A stretch of DNA of 64,000 nucleotides. Source: Patiria miniata. Lineage: Eukaryota > Echinodermata > Asteroidea > Valvatida > Asterinidae. The position numbers were made by a program, and so were the translations under genes. Positions 18,283 to 29,215 of this stretch are shown here, piece after piece. Location: positions 2,313,501 to 2,377,500 of the forward strand of contig NW_024037057.1 in NCBI RefSeq assembly GCF_015706575.1, given 5' to 3'. Within the stretch, counting starts at the first letter, position 1; every line of letters starts with the position of its first letter. A model generated the notes under the pieces. That model did not search any database, was not told the origin of the DNA, and was given only the letters and a program-made list of their open reading frames with translations.

Positions 18283-18603
18283 GGGGTGCAGACCAGTAAA
18301 TCGGTCCGAAATTGCCTGCGCCGGCCAAATCGCAATTTGTGCAATGGAGTGTAGGCATCGTTTTTCAAAATGGCGATGGGCTTCAAGACTATTTTCAGGG
18401 GTGATCGTCTTCAGATTGAAATTTCTCCTAAAAGTCATCAGTTGACCCCCCGTAAATTGAACAGAAAATGAAAGATGATGAAATAAGCTTTAATTTGATG
18501 TGTGTCTCGAACACCTTGGAGAGTTGTGAGTATTTTTCACGAATTGTGAAGTGGGAGCATTTACCATTGGGGTCTATGGAAGTTTATTTACTGGTCTGCT
18601 ACC
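18283..18603. mobile_element. TA-flanked MITE copy 1 (GGGTGCAGACCAGTAAAT ends)
   Basis: Left end GGGGTGCAGACCAGTAAAT and right end ATTTACTGGTCTGCTACC are inverted repeats. TA precedes (18281-18282) and follows (18604-18605). The internal part from AATGGAGTGTAGGCATC to the right end is nearly identical to copy 2 at 19035-19474. Confidence 0.75.
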
Positions 18604-19034
18604 TATAGTTTCAAAATGGCGCCTTCCATCGTTTGTAGTCAAAATGTTTGCGCAGACGCATTACATTCCACGACAGTGTTTTTTTAAGGGGGCGGAACCT
18701 GGGGGGGGGAGGCTGCGTTTCAAAAGGGGTCAGCAATGGCGGTTCCGCAACAAATGCGCCCAAAATCTCAATGGGGCCGATGAACCGTCGTCCGATCACA
18801 ACAGTTTCGAGCGAACAGGGGGGGGGGGGGGGTAATTTGGGGTCGGAAGGAGCAAAAACTCAATTAACTCCCGTTGGGGGCGCCCTACAGTAAGGTAGCC
18901 GCAAACAGAGGGCTTGTTTTCAGGCCAGAAATCGCAGTCAGAGATTTTTTTTTTTGATGAAATATGAGTCATCCATCCTTCCTCGTGCCGTAGAAGTGTT
19001 TTGGGGATTTTTTTCAAAACCTCGCTTCTTTATA

Positions 19035-19474
19035 GGGTGCAGACCAGTATCGCGATTTGCATGCCCTCAAAATCTTCGGTATTTGAGCATGCTGTGGGCC
19101 ATGAACTTGAGGGTTTGTAAAAAAATATGGGTGGAAGCCGTGCACAGGACTGGGAGCTTGCAGTTCAGTGTAAATTGGATGTAATTTGGACCCTAAAAGC
19201 GCTCTATTTTGCAATGGAGTGTAGGCATCTTTTTCAAAATGGCGATGGGCTTCAGGACTATTTTCAGGGGTGATCGTCTTCAGATTGAAATTTCTCCTAA
19301 AAGTCATCAGTTGACTTCCCGTAAATTGAACAGAAAATGAAAGATGATGAAATAAGCTTTAATTTGATGTGTGTCTCGAACACCTTGGAGAGTTGTGAGT
19401 ATTTTTCCCGAATTTTTGAAGTGGGAGCATTTACCATTGGGGTCTATGGAAGTTTATTTACTGGTCTGCTACCA
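19035..19474. mobile_element. TA-flanked MITE copy 2 (longer form, 440 bp)
   Basis: Same TIRs and orientation as copy 1, but with about 120 bp more in the left half (GCCGTGCACAGGACTGGGAG, ACCCTAAAAGCGCTCTATTT). Copy 1 is therefore an internal-deletion derivative. It lies about 30 bp from the 3' end of the Ly6 gene on the other strand. Confidence 0.75.
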
Positions 19475-19502
19475 TAGTCCCATTGAAAAGAGATCGCGGC
19501 CA

Positions 19503-19733
19503 TTAACCAGTTTGTAGCAAAGTCACCAACAACCATCCCCCAGTCATAATCGCCGTGTAAAAGTTCAGCGCGCATGCTCCATTGCAGAGATCAGTCTGGC
19601 AGCAGTGGACGCAAACCTCCATTTTCTCCAGCGGGTAGCAGTAATTGATGCATTGAGAACCGCAGGTCCGCGCCACGGACTGGACGTAGTCGGCTTGGTC
19701 CTGGTACTCGGGTCCTCGGGTCACTTCGGTTTT
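19503..19733 (-). CDS. Ly6-like gene A exon 3
   Basis: Acceptor TTCCCAG, then KTEVTRGPEYQDQADYVQSV, CVHCCQTDLCNGACALNF and a hydrophobic end to the stop at 19503. Phase 0 entry. Confidence 0.82.
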   Translation of the reverse strand, partial: KTEVTRGPEYQDQADYVQSVARTCGSQCINYCYPLEKMEVCVHCCQTDLCNGACALNFYTAIMTGGWLLVTLLQTG

Positions 19734-22371
19734 CTGGGAACCCAACCGAATAGAGTAAAATGGAAATTGTTTGTCTAGTTATGTCTTGCGTCCAAGCGCA
19801 GCAGATAAGAAGTGTACAGCCTAAAGGAGCAGACATTTGTATGCATGTATAAAGGTACAGTAACAAGTTTTAATTTGTGCATTGTTTTTGTTTGAACCAT
19901 CAAAAGTGCTCAAAATCTAAAGACAGATGTTGAATAAAAAACGTGATGATGTATATTGCGAGAAAACAAAGCAAACATAAACACAATGTGTTAGATCTCG
20001 ATTCAAATCCAAAGTTGCCCAGTCATAATTCGAATTGCGCCCTCTCGAAATCAGCATTCGGGACATGATTCCCATTCTGTCATCCGGGTGTCACCCATTC
20101 ACGGATACACCAAGTTGCGAACCAACAATGCATGGGGTTCACAGAAATGACCTTATTTTTTTTTTCTTCTAAAAGACGGCATGCCATAGGAAACAATAAG
20201 CCTCTGTACTGATGACATCACGCTTTGTTTACATGTGCACTTTCCCATAGGCAGGTACACACGTAAACAAAGCGTGACGTCAGCAGTACAGATGCTTATG
20301 TCACAGAGAGTTTGGTGTGATTTCTAACTTTAAACCAAGTAAGACTTTCACTTTGCTTTGTTGTAAGAAATTCGCCCTATCCAACCGCCCTATGCACTGT
20401 CGCTCGTGATCGCATAACCCATTCTCAAAAATAAGTGGTGGAAAATGCGTTCGTTTGAAAGCCTACCAAACCAATTTACGTGCATTTCTTGAAAGAATAA
20501 AAAAAAATAGAAACTTGATTGTGTACTCACAATGCAGTATTTATCACAACTGGCGTCGCTATAGGAAACGTTGCCAGTGAGGTCAGTACTGTCTACGCCT
20601 GACGTCACCTCGGCACAGTAGTCGGTGCCAGGACCATCCAAGCTGTCACAAACATGACATCTGAGGGCGCTGCTTATACCTGAAAATCACACGGAGTCGT
20701 ATAACTCAGCAGGGAGGGGACTCGTCACGAGTATGCCCGGGAATGAGCCTTTTAGGGATAATGGTGGTGTGATAGGGGGATATTTTGGAGTAACCATACA
20801 CTTTTGTTTTGATACACTCTCAAATCTAACGAGCTAACCCTCCTAGTACCTGTTATTATAATATTTTAAAGAGGTTGTGGAATGCTCGAAGACATTTCCG
20901 TCATTTTTCGGGTATATGTAGCCTAAGGTGTGATGAAATAAAAACGACTATTGGTTCTGTCATGAAATGAGTACAAAAGGTACTTTTGAGAGCTGTTTTT
21001 CAGGTCCAGTTTCGACCCGAACGTGCAACTGTGTAAAAGTCGTCGTTGCGGGCAGCAAACAAAACACAGTAAATCGTGACGTAATAAACAGGACTCCCGA
21101 TGCACAGTAGCATACACGAGTCCTGTTTATTACGTCACGATTTACTGTGTTTTGTTTGCTGCCCGCAACGACGACTTTTACACAGTTGCACGTTCGGGTC
21201 GAAACTGGACCTGAAAAAAACAGCTCTCAAAAGTACCCTTTGTACTCATTTCATGACAGAAACAATAGTCGTTTTTATTTCATCACACCTTAGGCTACAT
21301 ATACCCGAAAAATGACGGAAATGTCTTCGAGCATTCCACAACCTCTTTAAAAGGCTAATTGCAGTGAGCAAATAAGAAAAAAACAGAGAAATAGGAGTCG
21401 TGGTTAACAAAACGTCTTGGTCTGTACAAACAAAACTAACTATTAAAAAAAAGCTTCAAGGTTAAGTCAAGATATCAATTATCAAGATATAGCCCCATCA
21501 ATAGGGTTTTCAAAACCAAGGTATTGTTCTACAGATTTTTTGGGCTACACAAATTAAGATGCCTTAGTTTAAATTACGCCGAGCCCATTTTAGTGTAACA
21601 GTTTAACCCTAAAGGGGCCGGGGGGGGCGGAATCCGCCCCCCCCCTCAACATTTTCCGTGATAGCTTCTAAAAAAACTTTTTTCGCGACCCGAGCTGTTA
21701 TGACTTTTTAGCCTCGAGCTTTGCGCATCTTTTGATACCAAAAACATAAAAATCGGACCACGGGTTGCCGCGTAGCGAAATTTTTTTCGGCGCTACGCGC
21801 CGTGAAAACTGAATTTTCGCATATACGTCGTGTACACAGAGCAGAATTGCCATTCGTACATATGAATAATTAATTAGCCATAATTCCAAAACCCTTTGAC
21901 CTATAGTCATGAAATTTCTTGGGTATGTTTAGGAAGAGTTGCTCTATGCATGTGCCGAGTTTCAAAATTTTTCGTCACTCGATGGCCGAGATCTTAGGGG
22001 GGGGGGGCGGAATCCGCCCCCCCCCCCCCCCCCCCCCCCGGCTGAGAGATGGTCAAAATAACCCGGCCCCTTTAGGGTTAAGCCATGTTAGAGCGTGCAT
22101 GCGTACGGACGACTGTGATCAGCAACCATATCAACATCTGATCAACTGATCAAGGACACGGTACAGTCTGTCATGTCAACTTAACAAATAACCAACTAGT
22201 TTAAATTGTAATCCATTTTAATGTTGCGTCATGTAGAGTGTGCATGTGTGCAGACGACTGTGATCACCCATATCAACATCTGATCAACTGATCAAGGTAC
22301 TTAGTCCGCCATGTCAACTTACCAACTAACTGAAGGGCGAACAAAGCCAAGAAGCAAAGGCGTGTCGCCAT
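19503..22371 (-). CDS. Ly6/uPAR-like GPI-anchored protein, gene A (3 exons)
   Basis: Join on minus strand: 22371-22323, 20679-20531, 19733-19503; 429 nt, 142 residues. Exon 1 encodes a signal peptide (MATRLCFLALFALQLVG). Exon 2 begins the mature domain LRCHVC; exon 3 completes it with RTC, SQC, NYC, EVCVHCC and the hallmark LCNGA, then a hydrophobic C-terminal tail (AIMTGGWLLVTLLQTG) typical of a GPI-attachment signal. The Cys spacing is that of the Ly6/uPAR three-finger fold. Introns are phase 1 and phase 0, identical to gene B at 34398-36263. Intron 1 holds two TTAA-flanked elements. The ligand is unknown; Ly6 proteins act at the cell surface or on receptors. Confidence 0.82.
19870..20130. 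repeat. Dispersed repeat, sister of 12510-12880
   Basis: Colinear motifs with 12510-12880 (GTTTGAAC.ATCAAAAGTG, GATGTATATTGCGAGAAAAC, TTGCGCCCTCTCG). It lies in intron 2 of Ly6-like gene A. Confidence 0.5.
20198..20299. repeat. 102-bp imperfect inverted repeat
   Basis: The arm AAGCCTCTGTACTGATGACA, then TCACGCTTTGTTTAC, pairs with GTAAACAAAGCGTGACGTCA, then GCAGTACAGATGCTT. A spacer of about 25 bases (CCCATAGGCAGG core) separates the arms. It is in intron 2 of Ly6-like gene A. Confidence 0.7.
20531..20679 (-). CDS. Ly6-like gene A exon 2
   Basis: Acceptor TTTTCAG, phase 1, ISSALRCHVCDSLDGPGTDY to DASCDKYCI, donor GTGAGT, phase 0 exit, 149 bp. Confidence 0.82.
20870..21346. mobile_element. 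Near-perfect palindromic fold-back element, TTAA flanks
   Basis: A left arm of about 230 bp from AGAGGTTGTGGAATGCTCG to AATAAACAGGACTC is repeated almost base-for-base in reverse, around a short loop near 21095-21115. TTAA flanks both sides (20866-20869, 21347-21350). There is no protein. It lies in intron 1 of Ly6-like gene A, where its transcript would form a very long hairpin. Confidence 0.75.
21607..22077. mobile_element. piggyBac-type MITE, 471 bp, TTAA flanks
   Basis: Perfect 15-bp TIRs CCCTAAAGGGGCCGG, flanked by TTAA (21603-21606, 22078-22081). Subterminal GGCGGAATCCGCCCCCC blocks occur at both ends in the same orientation, with long G and C runs. CCC-start TIRs with TTAA targets are the piggyBac signature. 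In intron 1 of Ly6-like gene A. Confidence 0.75.
22082..22330. repeat. Imperfect tandem duplication next to Ly6 gene A exon 1
   Basis: 22082-22205 and 22231-22330 share GACGACTGTGATCA, ATATCAACATCTGATCAACT, GATCAAGG and CATGTCAACTTA. The second copy carries the working splice donor (minus-strand GTAAGTTGAC). In the first copy the same place reads GTTAAGTTGAC, so the donor core is lost. Confidence 0.6.
22323..22371 (-). CDS. Ly6-like gene A exon 1, signal peptide
   Basis: ATG at 22371, then ATRLCFLALFALQLV plus one base of the next codon, donor GTAAGT. The phase-1 exit matches exon 2. An in-frame ATG upstream exists, but it precedes charged residues (KK) and would weaken the signal peptide. 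Confidence 0.72.
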
Positions 22372-22709
22372 CTTCTTTTCATACAACGACTGGCCGTCCA
22401 GAATGACAACCAAAACGGTTTCAAGTCTCACGTCAAGGCATTTATGAATCGGCTGAAAGACGTCCATAAATTCTCAATATAACCTATATCGAGGAAAGTT
22501 TACAGTCTTCCATTGGTAGTGCGTGAGTCTTATTGTCCACGTATTCCAATCGATGGAGGAAGGTACCGCATTTAGAATCGTCCCATTAACAATTCATGAT
22601 TCCCATTGATCGCGTTCGTCCCTCATTTTGCTTCTCACAGAGAGGCTATTTGACATCTATATCAACATGAACAATGAGCTTTATGCCCGTTCGCAACTTT
22701 TGTTATTAT

Positions 22710-22744
<35 letters not shown>

Positions 22745-22765
22745 GGGGGGGGGGGGGGGGTAACG
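22710..22765. repeat. Long poly-T followed by poly-G tract
   Basis: More than 30 T then about 17 G. Tracts like this are hard to assemble, so local length is uncertain. No gene is evident from 22400 to 25100 beyond the MITE at 23283. Confidence 0.8.
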
Positions 22766-23282
22766 TAATACTTGAACATGCAACCTGCAGCACTTGGACT
22801 CCCGCACCTTGACTGTATAACACAATAAAGCCACGCTAGTCGCCGTGGAACTTCAACTCTAAGAAGTTATTTAATATTCGGTGAACATTTAATTATTCAC
22901 ATGATATGTTTCACGCATACGTATTACGGTAAATGACCGTTTTACTAGCCTGCAACAAAACAAAATGATAAGCTGCCAGCTCTAATGTAGTTCTGGGTTC
23001 GAAATCGTGTGTTCCTGTTCTCCGATAGGCTGCAATTCGTATCCTCTTGGTCCACGAAGTTACTGACAAAAGTGCGCCCTCACGTGACTGGTTTGGACCA
23101 TTTTATTGAAACTAGCAACAATAACTGACAGCGGATCGAAACATGCTGTGAGAGGGCACACTTTGGCATTTTGCCAACAAGTAGTTATCAAAGTGTGAGC
23201 GGCAAACGTTACAAAGCAAAACATTACATGACTAACATATAATCAAACTGAGGTTGCAATAAAGTGGTGTTAAAAAACCTTA

Positions 23283-23629
23283 GGCCAAAAAAAGGCTCCG
23301 GTTTCTGGTCTGCGCGCGCTTGGCCGTAGCCATGCACGTCGGCAAAACTAAAACAGTTTTTTAATGATGGTGTCTCAAAACCGCCAAACTCACTTGTTTG
23401 ACTGGAATCCTGCTGGCGCACAATTTTGTTTTTATATGGGGTTACGATCGAGTATAAGCTTTATGTGGCCTTTCTGGGCTCCCATACATTTTTTACTAAA
23501 TTTAGTCGGGCACCATTTGCGGTCATCAGCCGACATTTGAAAGAAGAAAAAAAAAGTACAAAAAAAAACGCGTCGCCGCACCACTTTTGCGGCAAGCTCC
23601 ATACCAGAAACCGAAGAGATTTTAGGGCA
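23283..23629. mobile_element. Harbinger-type MITE, inverted copy, TTA flanks
   Basis: Minus-orientation copy of 17391-17761: starts GGCCAAAAAAAGGCTCCGG, ends CATACCAGAAACCGAAGAG then GGGCA. TTA lies on both sides (23280-23282, 23630-23632). Confidence 0.72.
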
Positions 23630-24099
23630 TTATAGAGACCAGAGATTAAAACGGAGTCTTGTTTTGATCAGTTGGGAGGGTATCCCTGACGTCACCGCAT
23701 CAACTCTGGATGGACCAATCAATTATGATAATCCCATGGTTATCCCTGGCCCCTTGAAACCCGTCAATAAGCTTATCTCGGGCGTTTCAATAGTGCGTTT
23801 CTATAGTGGGGTAACATCTTTTCACCTTCCCAAATCGAAAACAATGCCTGAGAAAGACGGTTGTTTGAAGCTGGACAACCGAAATGTTGGGGAAACAATT
23901 TGATCTTAATACAGATCAATACCCAGTATTTGACAAGCAACGGTTCCAGGTTGCGATTTTTTAACGCGCCGGTGAAGCCTGCCGCGATAAACACAACATT
24001 AGAAGCCCCTGACCGAGCTTAACAGTCCATCGACGTTAACTTACCGGCCGTATTATTAGCCGCTAGATAATTCTTCAACTCTGTTTATTTGTGCAAAAA

Positions 24100-24215
24100 A
24101 GAGGGTGGCGTTCCTCTTTCACACCGACGAAAGTTGCTTTTTTTCTAAGCCAATGTCTCTTTTTTGGTGATGCCCCCAGTTTTAAGAACGTTTCGCCGCC
24201 ACCAATTGGCGTATT
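24100..24215 (+). repeat. Dispersed repeat shared with about 390-505
   Basis: Both copies contain TTTCACACCGACG.AA.GTTGC or a close variant, a middle with TTTTTTGG, then CCCCAGTTT.AA.A.CGTT.CGCC. Function unknown. Confidence 0.35.
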
Positions 24216-25127
24216 ACATGTGCAGGTACGCTGTTAGTAAAAAATAAAATACACTCACTTGTTAAGTACACAATACGACCCTAATTGAGATCGTTCAGTC
24301 GCCAAAGGTTCATTGATTTGCTTTGTTTCATCTCAAAGGCCTTTTGTTGACCGTGAATCGTCAGTCACATAGACTTGAGTCAAGGCGCATGATGGCAACC
24401 CAGACACGAAAAAAAAAGAGAGAAAAATGCAAGTGGCAGGCTCGTTGGCTCCATGCGCCGTCATCAGGGGCGTAATTACCGGGTTGGGGTGGGGTGGGGG
24501 TATATACCCCTCACACTTTTGGACTTGGTTATTTTATCATCCCCCACTTTGTAGTGATGAGGAAAAAACTGAAGATTTTGAGGTATTTTTCGATTGTCCC
24601 AGCAACTAAAATGTATTCAATAGCACTGAAAAGTGGAGAAACAAAGTACAATATTTTATTAAAATATGTATTATAATGGCATCATTCCCTAGACTTAGCG
24701 CAAGTACAAGAAAAGATGAATTTTCCCCAGCTAGCTAAGGGAACTGAATTAGAATGAGACAAACAAAATTCCCTCGTAAATAGTTTGTAAACGGGTCAGT
24801 AGTTTGATATCAATATAATGAGGTAGGGGAAACTTGCTAGAATTTCACTCAATCAGTGCGATATGCCAGTGCCGGCCGAAAGACGCGCGACGCAAAACAA
24901 TTGATGAGACAGAATCAGGACGAGCTTGGTAAGGTTAATTGTTCGTTGTGACTCTGAATAGTCAACTGCTCGGAACATAAGAATGATTGTAGAAAAGAGT
25001 TACGTAACAGCATTCATGCGTAGGCTATAGCGCGATGCTGATGCATCTTTCGTGCAGCTATGAAACACAAAGTAACACTCCCACTGCGGAAATAAGGATC
25101 ATGTTTTAAAAGCAAACAGAAAAGCAC

Positions 25128-25555
25128 CTACTGAAACAGCCTAGTTGTTAAGCTGTCTGACAGCGGACCCAGGGGTTTGGGGTTCGAAACCGCTTGGTAC
25201 CGTTTTTGGTTTTCGATGCCCGCTGTTCTGTCATTTAAGAGTATTAATTTCCCGTCGTCATTTACCAACAGCAGTTAGCTCGGTCGGTCGGTAAGCTGAC
25301 TCACAAGTTGGGACTGTCTGCGAAGTCCAGGTTGGCATCTGCGTATAGGTACGGGGTTCTTTTGCTGACTCGGCAGCAAGGCTTAGGGTGCCACCTCGTT
25401 TCCTCCCTTTATGGTGCCTGACTTTCGAGTTACATGGATGGACAGGGAAGGAGGTGTGGTGGTCCCAGAAGAGTTCTATATGGAAGTCGGTAAGGGGCTC
25501 ATTGAGTTAGGGTCATAAGTCCGACTCCTGAAGACTTGGCTATCGCCACATAACT
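25128..25555 (+). mobile_element. Possible tRNA-derived SINE
   Basis: CCTAGTTGTTAAGCTGTCTG then GGGGTTCGAAACC resemble tRNA A- and B-boxes. A second A-box-like TTAGCTCGGTCGGTCGGTAAG starts near 25274. The body, to about 25550, is unlike any gene I know. No target duplication was identified. Confidence 0.4.
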
Positions 25556-26584
25556 TTTTGTTTTATTTTCTTTCTTTTATATCACGGGACAATTGCAAGA
25601 ATGATTCATTTGTTATATTGAGAGCTTGTACTGCAATCGTTCGAAATTAATTTTTAAAATTGCTCGAAAATACAAAATTCAATCCAGCTATTAAGTTTGT
25701 ATTTCATTGTCGCAAAACTGCATGTACATGCTCAGTACCAAGTTACGCATACCTTGTTCAGGCCTGTTCCCTGATCCCAGACTGCATGGGGGTCTTTAAA
25801 TTATTATTATTATTATTATTTATTCAACCCAAACAACATTACAAGATTACCACACAAACACGGAATGGGAAAATACAAAGGCATAGGCCTAAACACTCAA
25901 ATGAAAAAAAAAATATGACCAGAAAACAAACAAAAAGAAAAACAATTATATATACATGGAATGGTGGAATTTGTTTTTATATGCGTGCGCGAAGCCCTGA
26001 AGGCGTGGGGTCCGGGGACGCTTAAGAGCCCCGGGAAATGTTTGGATTGCAGATGCTCTGTGGCGCAAATATCAAAATTGTAGCTGGACTCTCTATCATT
26101 TTTTGAGTCGTCACTAGTAAGAATCAGCTCAATTCGTAACTGCCTGCGAGCAAGCACGTGCTGGTGTTTTGCATGGCTGTAGCTGTCAATCCCCGTATAT
26201 GAAGCGACTTCGCGCGGCAGCTTGTGCCGACATGACAGCTAGAATGTACATGTACAATCTTTTGCCATGGGTTGCAGAACCTGATTTTGGATTCGGGGAG
26301 TTTTGAGCAGCGGTGTTTATTATTTACATTCTCCACTTTGTTCCCTCTTCCTTTCCCCTTCCTTCTCCATTCTTGGGAACTCTGGTGCCTAGGGTCTACG
26401 AAAAACGTCCGATCCGGGCCTGCATGTAACACAGTCGTACGTAATGGGATATGCTGATCGAGTCGAGGTGAACGCCCGAATTGGGGTCAGCATTCAATAA
26501 TGGCAGAATAATCATATTCCTGGTTATAACACGGACCAGTGAACTTGCTCCCCCGGACTCCCAAATCTGAGGAGTCCTTTATAC

Positions 26585-26668
26585 ATGTACATGTACACTT
26601 TGTACTGTGTTGTCATCGGGAAACAGTAGACTTACGTGTACATGTACATGTACATGTACATGTACATT
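26585..26668. repeat. TACATG-type short tandem repeat
   Basis: Two TACATGTACATG clusters; the second has five consecutive TACATG units. It corresponds to 30850-31070 in copy II, where a TIR element has inserted. Confidence 0.8.
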
Positions 26669-27350
26669 GTATTGGTGTCATCATGGATCGAAAAAAGCAA
26701 AAGAGTAGCTGATGACGCGTGGGTTGCAAAGAGCTCAAGTTAACTCAAGTATAGCATAGCAACTGACTATTGTGGAGGCCTCCTCAAGACTAGGGGGGGG
26801 GAGGGGCACATCGGGCCGTCCCCATCCCAATGTCATGTATGTCACGGTGCATGTACATGTATAGTGTACATGTATTAGGTCATCAACCTGGGGGTTTGGT
26901 CGGTATCAAATAATGCTCATTGTAGTCCGAAAATGTGATAGCATTGCAGCGGGGGCAGCTTTTTGCCTGCTATTGCTGTTTAAACAAAATTGGCGGCCGA
27001 AACATGCTTGTTACCACATTGTACATGTTCATGTATAATTAATAAGGTAACAAGCACATTGGCGGCCATTTTGAAAAAAAAAAGTTGATAACACCCCAAC
27101 AAAACTGCCACCGCTCACACTGCAAAGCTATCACGCAGTGTCCAACTCTAGATGTGCAAATCGCTATGACTTATTGCCCCTTTCAATCATTTGATACCGG
27201 TGGCCCAATTTTTGGACCCAGCCTATATTCAGACAAAATTACACGGTTAAATGCATCAGAGCCCATGGGGAACCGAGATGTTTTGGTGTTCTCTGGACAC
27301 GGTTACATCATGTCAACCCGACAACGACGCTGAATAAAGGAGCAATGACG

Positions 27351-27929
27351 CAGGCGCGGATCCAGAGGGTCGAGGGTAAACAAAAACACAACCCCAAATT
27401 CTGTCAAAAAAAATAATTTCCCTATATATTCATGCAATAAAATGAGAACCCCCCCCCCTTGCTCTGACACCCATTTTGTTTACTAGTAATAATGTCCGTC
27501 TTTGCAAAAAAAAGCGGACAGAGCCAGCTTGGTTAGGGGTATATGTACAGAACACTATTAGGTGATATAGTGTTAATAATCGTCGGATTTGAACAGCGCC
27601 TCAATCGAAAGTATGGTACGAGCCCCCCCCCCCCCTTCCCCTGCCCCTCCCCCTGTTGATTTCGGAGGCAAAGTGCAGGCGCGGTTCTAGAGCCAATTTT
27701 TTTTTTTTTGGGGGGGGGGGCTATCACGGTGGATCCAGATTTTTTTTGTTTCAGGTAGGCGTGCTGAAATGTACACCGGATTTTTTTCTAAAGCCCCCCC
27801 CCCCTCCCGACCCCACCGTAGAACCGCCACTGGCCAAGTGTCCGGGGAAAAAACCCTATCTACATTTCAGATTTTTTTGCCGACGACCCCCCCCCCCCCC
27901 CTTCTCGAAAATTCCTTGATCCGCCCCTG
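27351..27929. mobile_element. hAT-like MITE (CAGGCGCGGATCCAG family), copy I, with nested insert
   Basis: Ends CAGGCGCGGATCCAGAGG and CCTTGATCCGCCCCTG. The interior matches 16925-17304. A smaller element (27676-27832) sits inside. TGACG flanks the left end and TGACC the right end (TGACG in copy II), so the target duplication is not cleanly resolved. Confidence 0.6.
27676..27832. mobile_element. Nested hAT-type MITE, 157 bp, 8-bp flanks
   Basis: Ends CAGGCGCGGTTCTAGAGCC and ACCGTAGAACCGCCACTG. Flanks are GCAAAGTG (27668-27675) and GCCAAGTG (27833-27840). Copy II (32107-32293) has GCCAAGTG on both sides, confirming an 8-bp target duplication, as in hAT elements. Confidence 0.72.
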
Positions 27930-28035
27930 TGACCTCAATGCATTGTATAACACCAGTGGCATGTGATGAAAAGAGCCAAAGGAAATTGTTGTCGCTTGGG
28001 TAAGTCGTTCGTATTGACTGAAGAAGAATCATGTG

Positions 28036-28304
28036 TATCGTTTCGGTTTTGCGGTAACACCATGTGGTAATAACTACTGCTTAGAAGATATTAGTTCTGA
28101 GAAGAACTTGTCCTGTTTAGAACAGTCCTGCTGTAAGTTCTAAAAGAACTTACAAGAACTTACAAACTACTTAGCAAGTTGATAATAAGCAGGACAAGTT
28201 CTTCTCAGAACTAATATCTTCTAAGCAGTAGTTATTACTACATGGTGTTACCGCAAAACCGAAACGATACCGATACCCCACCATGCAAAGCCTCAAATCT
28301 TATA
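28036..28304. mobile_element. Fold-back insertion unique to copy I
   Basis: Arms TATCGTTTCGGTTTTGCGGT ... AGAACTTGTCCTG (28036-28115) and their inverse (28190-28269), plus about 35 bp of unique sequence. AGAATCATGTG flanks both sides (28025-28035, 28305-28315). Copy II (around 32505) reads straight through GAAGAAGATGTGATTAAC, an empty or precisely excised site. Confidence 0.72.
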
Positions 28305-29215
28305 AGAATCATGTGATTAACCTATTGAACTGATTACGAACGCGTTTGCATAAGCGAGGATGACGTGCAATTCCAAGCACATACATGTAATATAGGTGCA
28401 CTGTACTGAGAAACTTCACGTAGGCCCCCTATTATGTTGAAGGCACACAAAGGTATCTACAAACTTTATGGGACGTTTTGTAACCACGGCAGTTAAAAAA
28501 ACAAAAACAAAAAACAAAATACGGTACACTGTTCATTACATGTAAATATCATTCGTGCAAAATGAAAACCATGTACACATGTACATGTACATCATACACA
28601 TGTATTTACATTTGTAAATGTAATGACAGTTTATTCTTGTTAAATTTTGAGACATAGCTACTCCACCGTCTGTACAAATAAAGCTAGTGTAAAATGAAGA
28701 GGAGAAAAAAGATGGAGAATTTTAGTACATGTTGACTCTCGTTATTGCGATCTCTGTTAGGACGAGATTCCGGTTTAGAGGAGCATATTTCGCCAGTCCC
28801 AACCTATGTGTGCACATTCCAACGAGGAAAAAATTCTTAATACGAGTTTTGATAACAGGCTTCCTACGTCTCGAGGACAGTGTAAAGTCATTTTTTTTAA
28901 TGCTGGTCTTCTGGAGAGTCAGAGAAAACGTTCCTTTTACCCAAAATCTTCAGCCCTCAACAAAAATATTGGAGTGCCCTGCTGGTACGGATACTTCCCG
29001 TCATGGTGTGTTTTTTCCCCGCTGCATATGTTAACATATTGTACATTGTGTATGTTTTGAGGAAGATTTTCTTCGGGGGGGGGGGGGGGTTATAATAACA
29101 AAATTGTTTAAATACATGTATTTAACACCTTTCGTAGCTTCTTATTATGGCAAAGAAAAACTCAAACAAGTTAGTATCACAAGTTTTAAATGCTAACTTG
29201 TGAGTTAGCATTTAA

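Larger units (their letters stand above)
26160..29212 (+). repeat. Segmental duplication, copy I
   Basis: Colinear with 29727-33560. Anchors include ATGGCTGTAGCTGTCAA, TTTGAGCAGCGGTGTTTATT, CACACAAAGGTATCTACAAA and TTTCGTAGCTTCTTATTATGG. Contains TACATG tracts (around 26585-26670 and 28570). I recognise no gene in either copy. Copy I alone carries the fold-back insert at 28036-28304. Confidence 0.85.

Noticed and set aside
26637-26668. CRISPR-like or regulatory array of TACATG
   Set aside because: It is a plain short tandem repeat without spacers.
28729-29060. Frame of about 100 residues repeated at 32934-33263
   Set aside because: It recurs only because of the segmental duplication, and the two copies differ by indels that shift the frame, so there is no sign of protein constraint.
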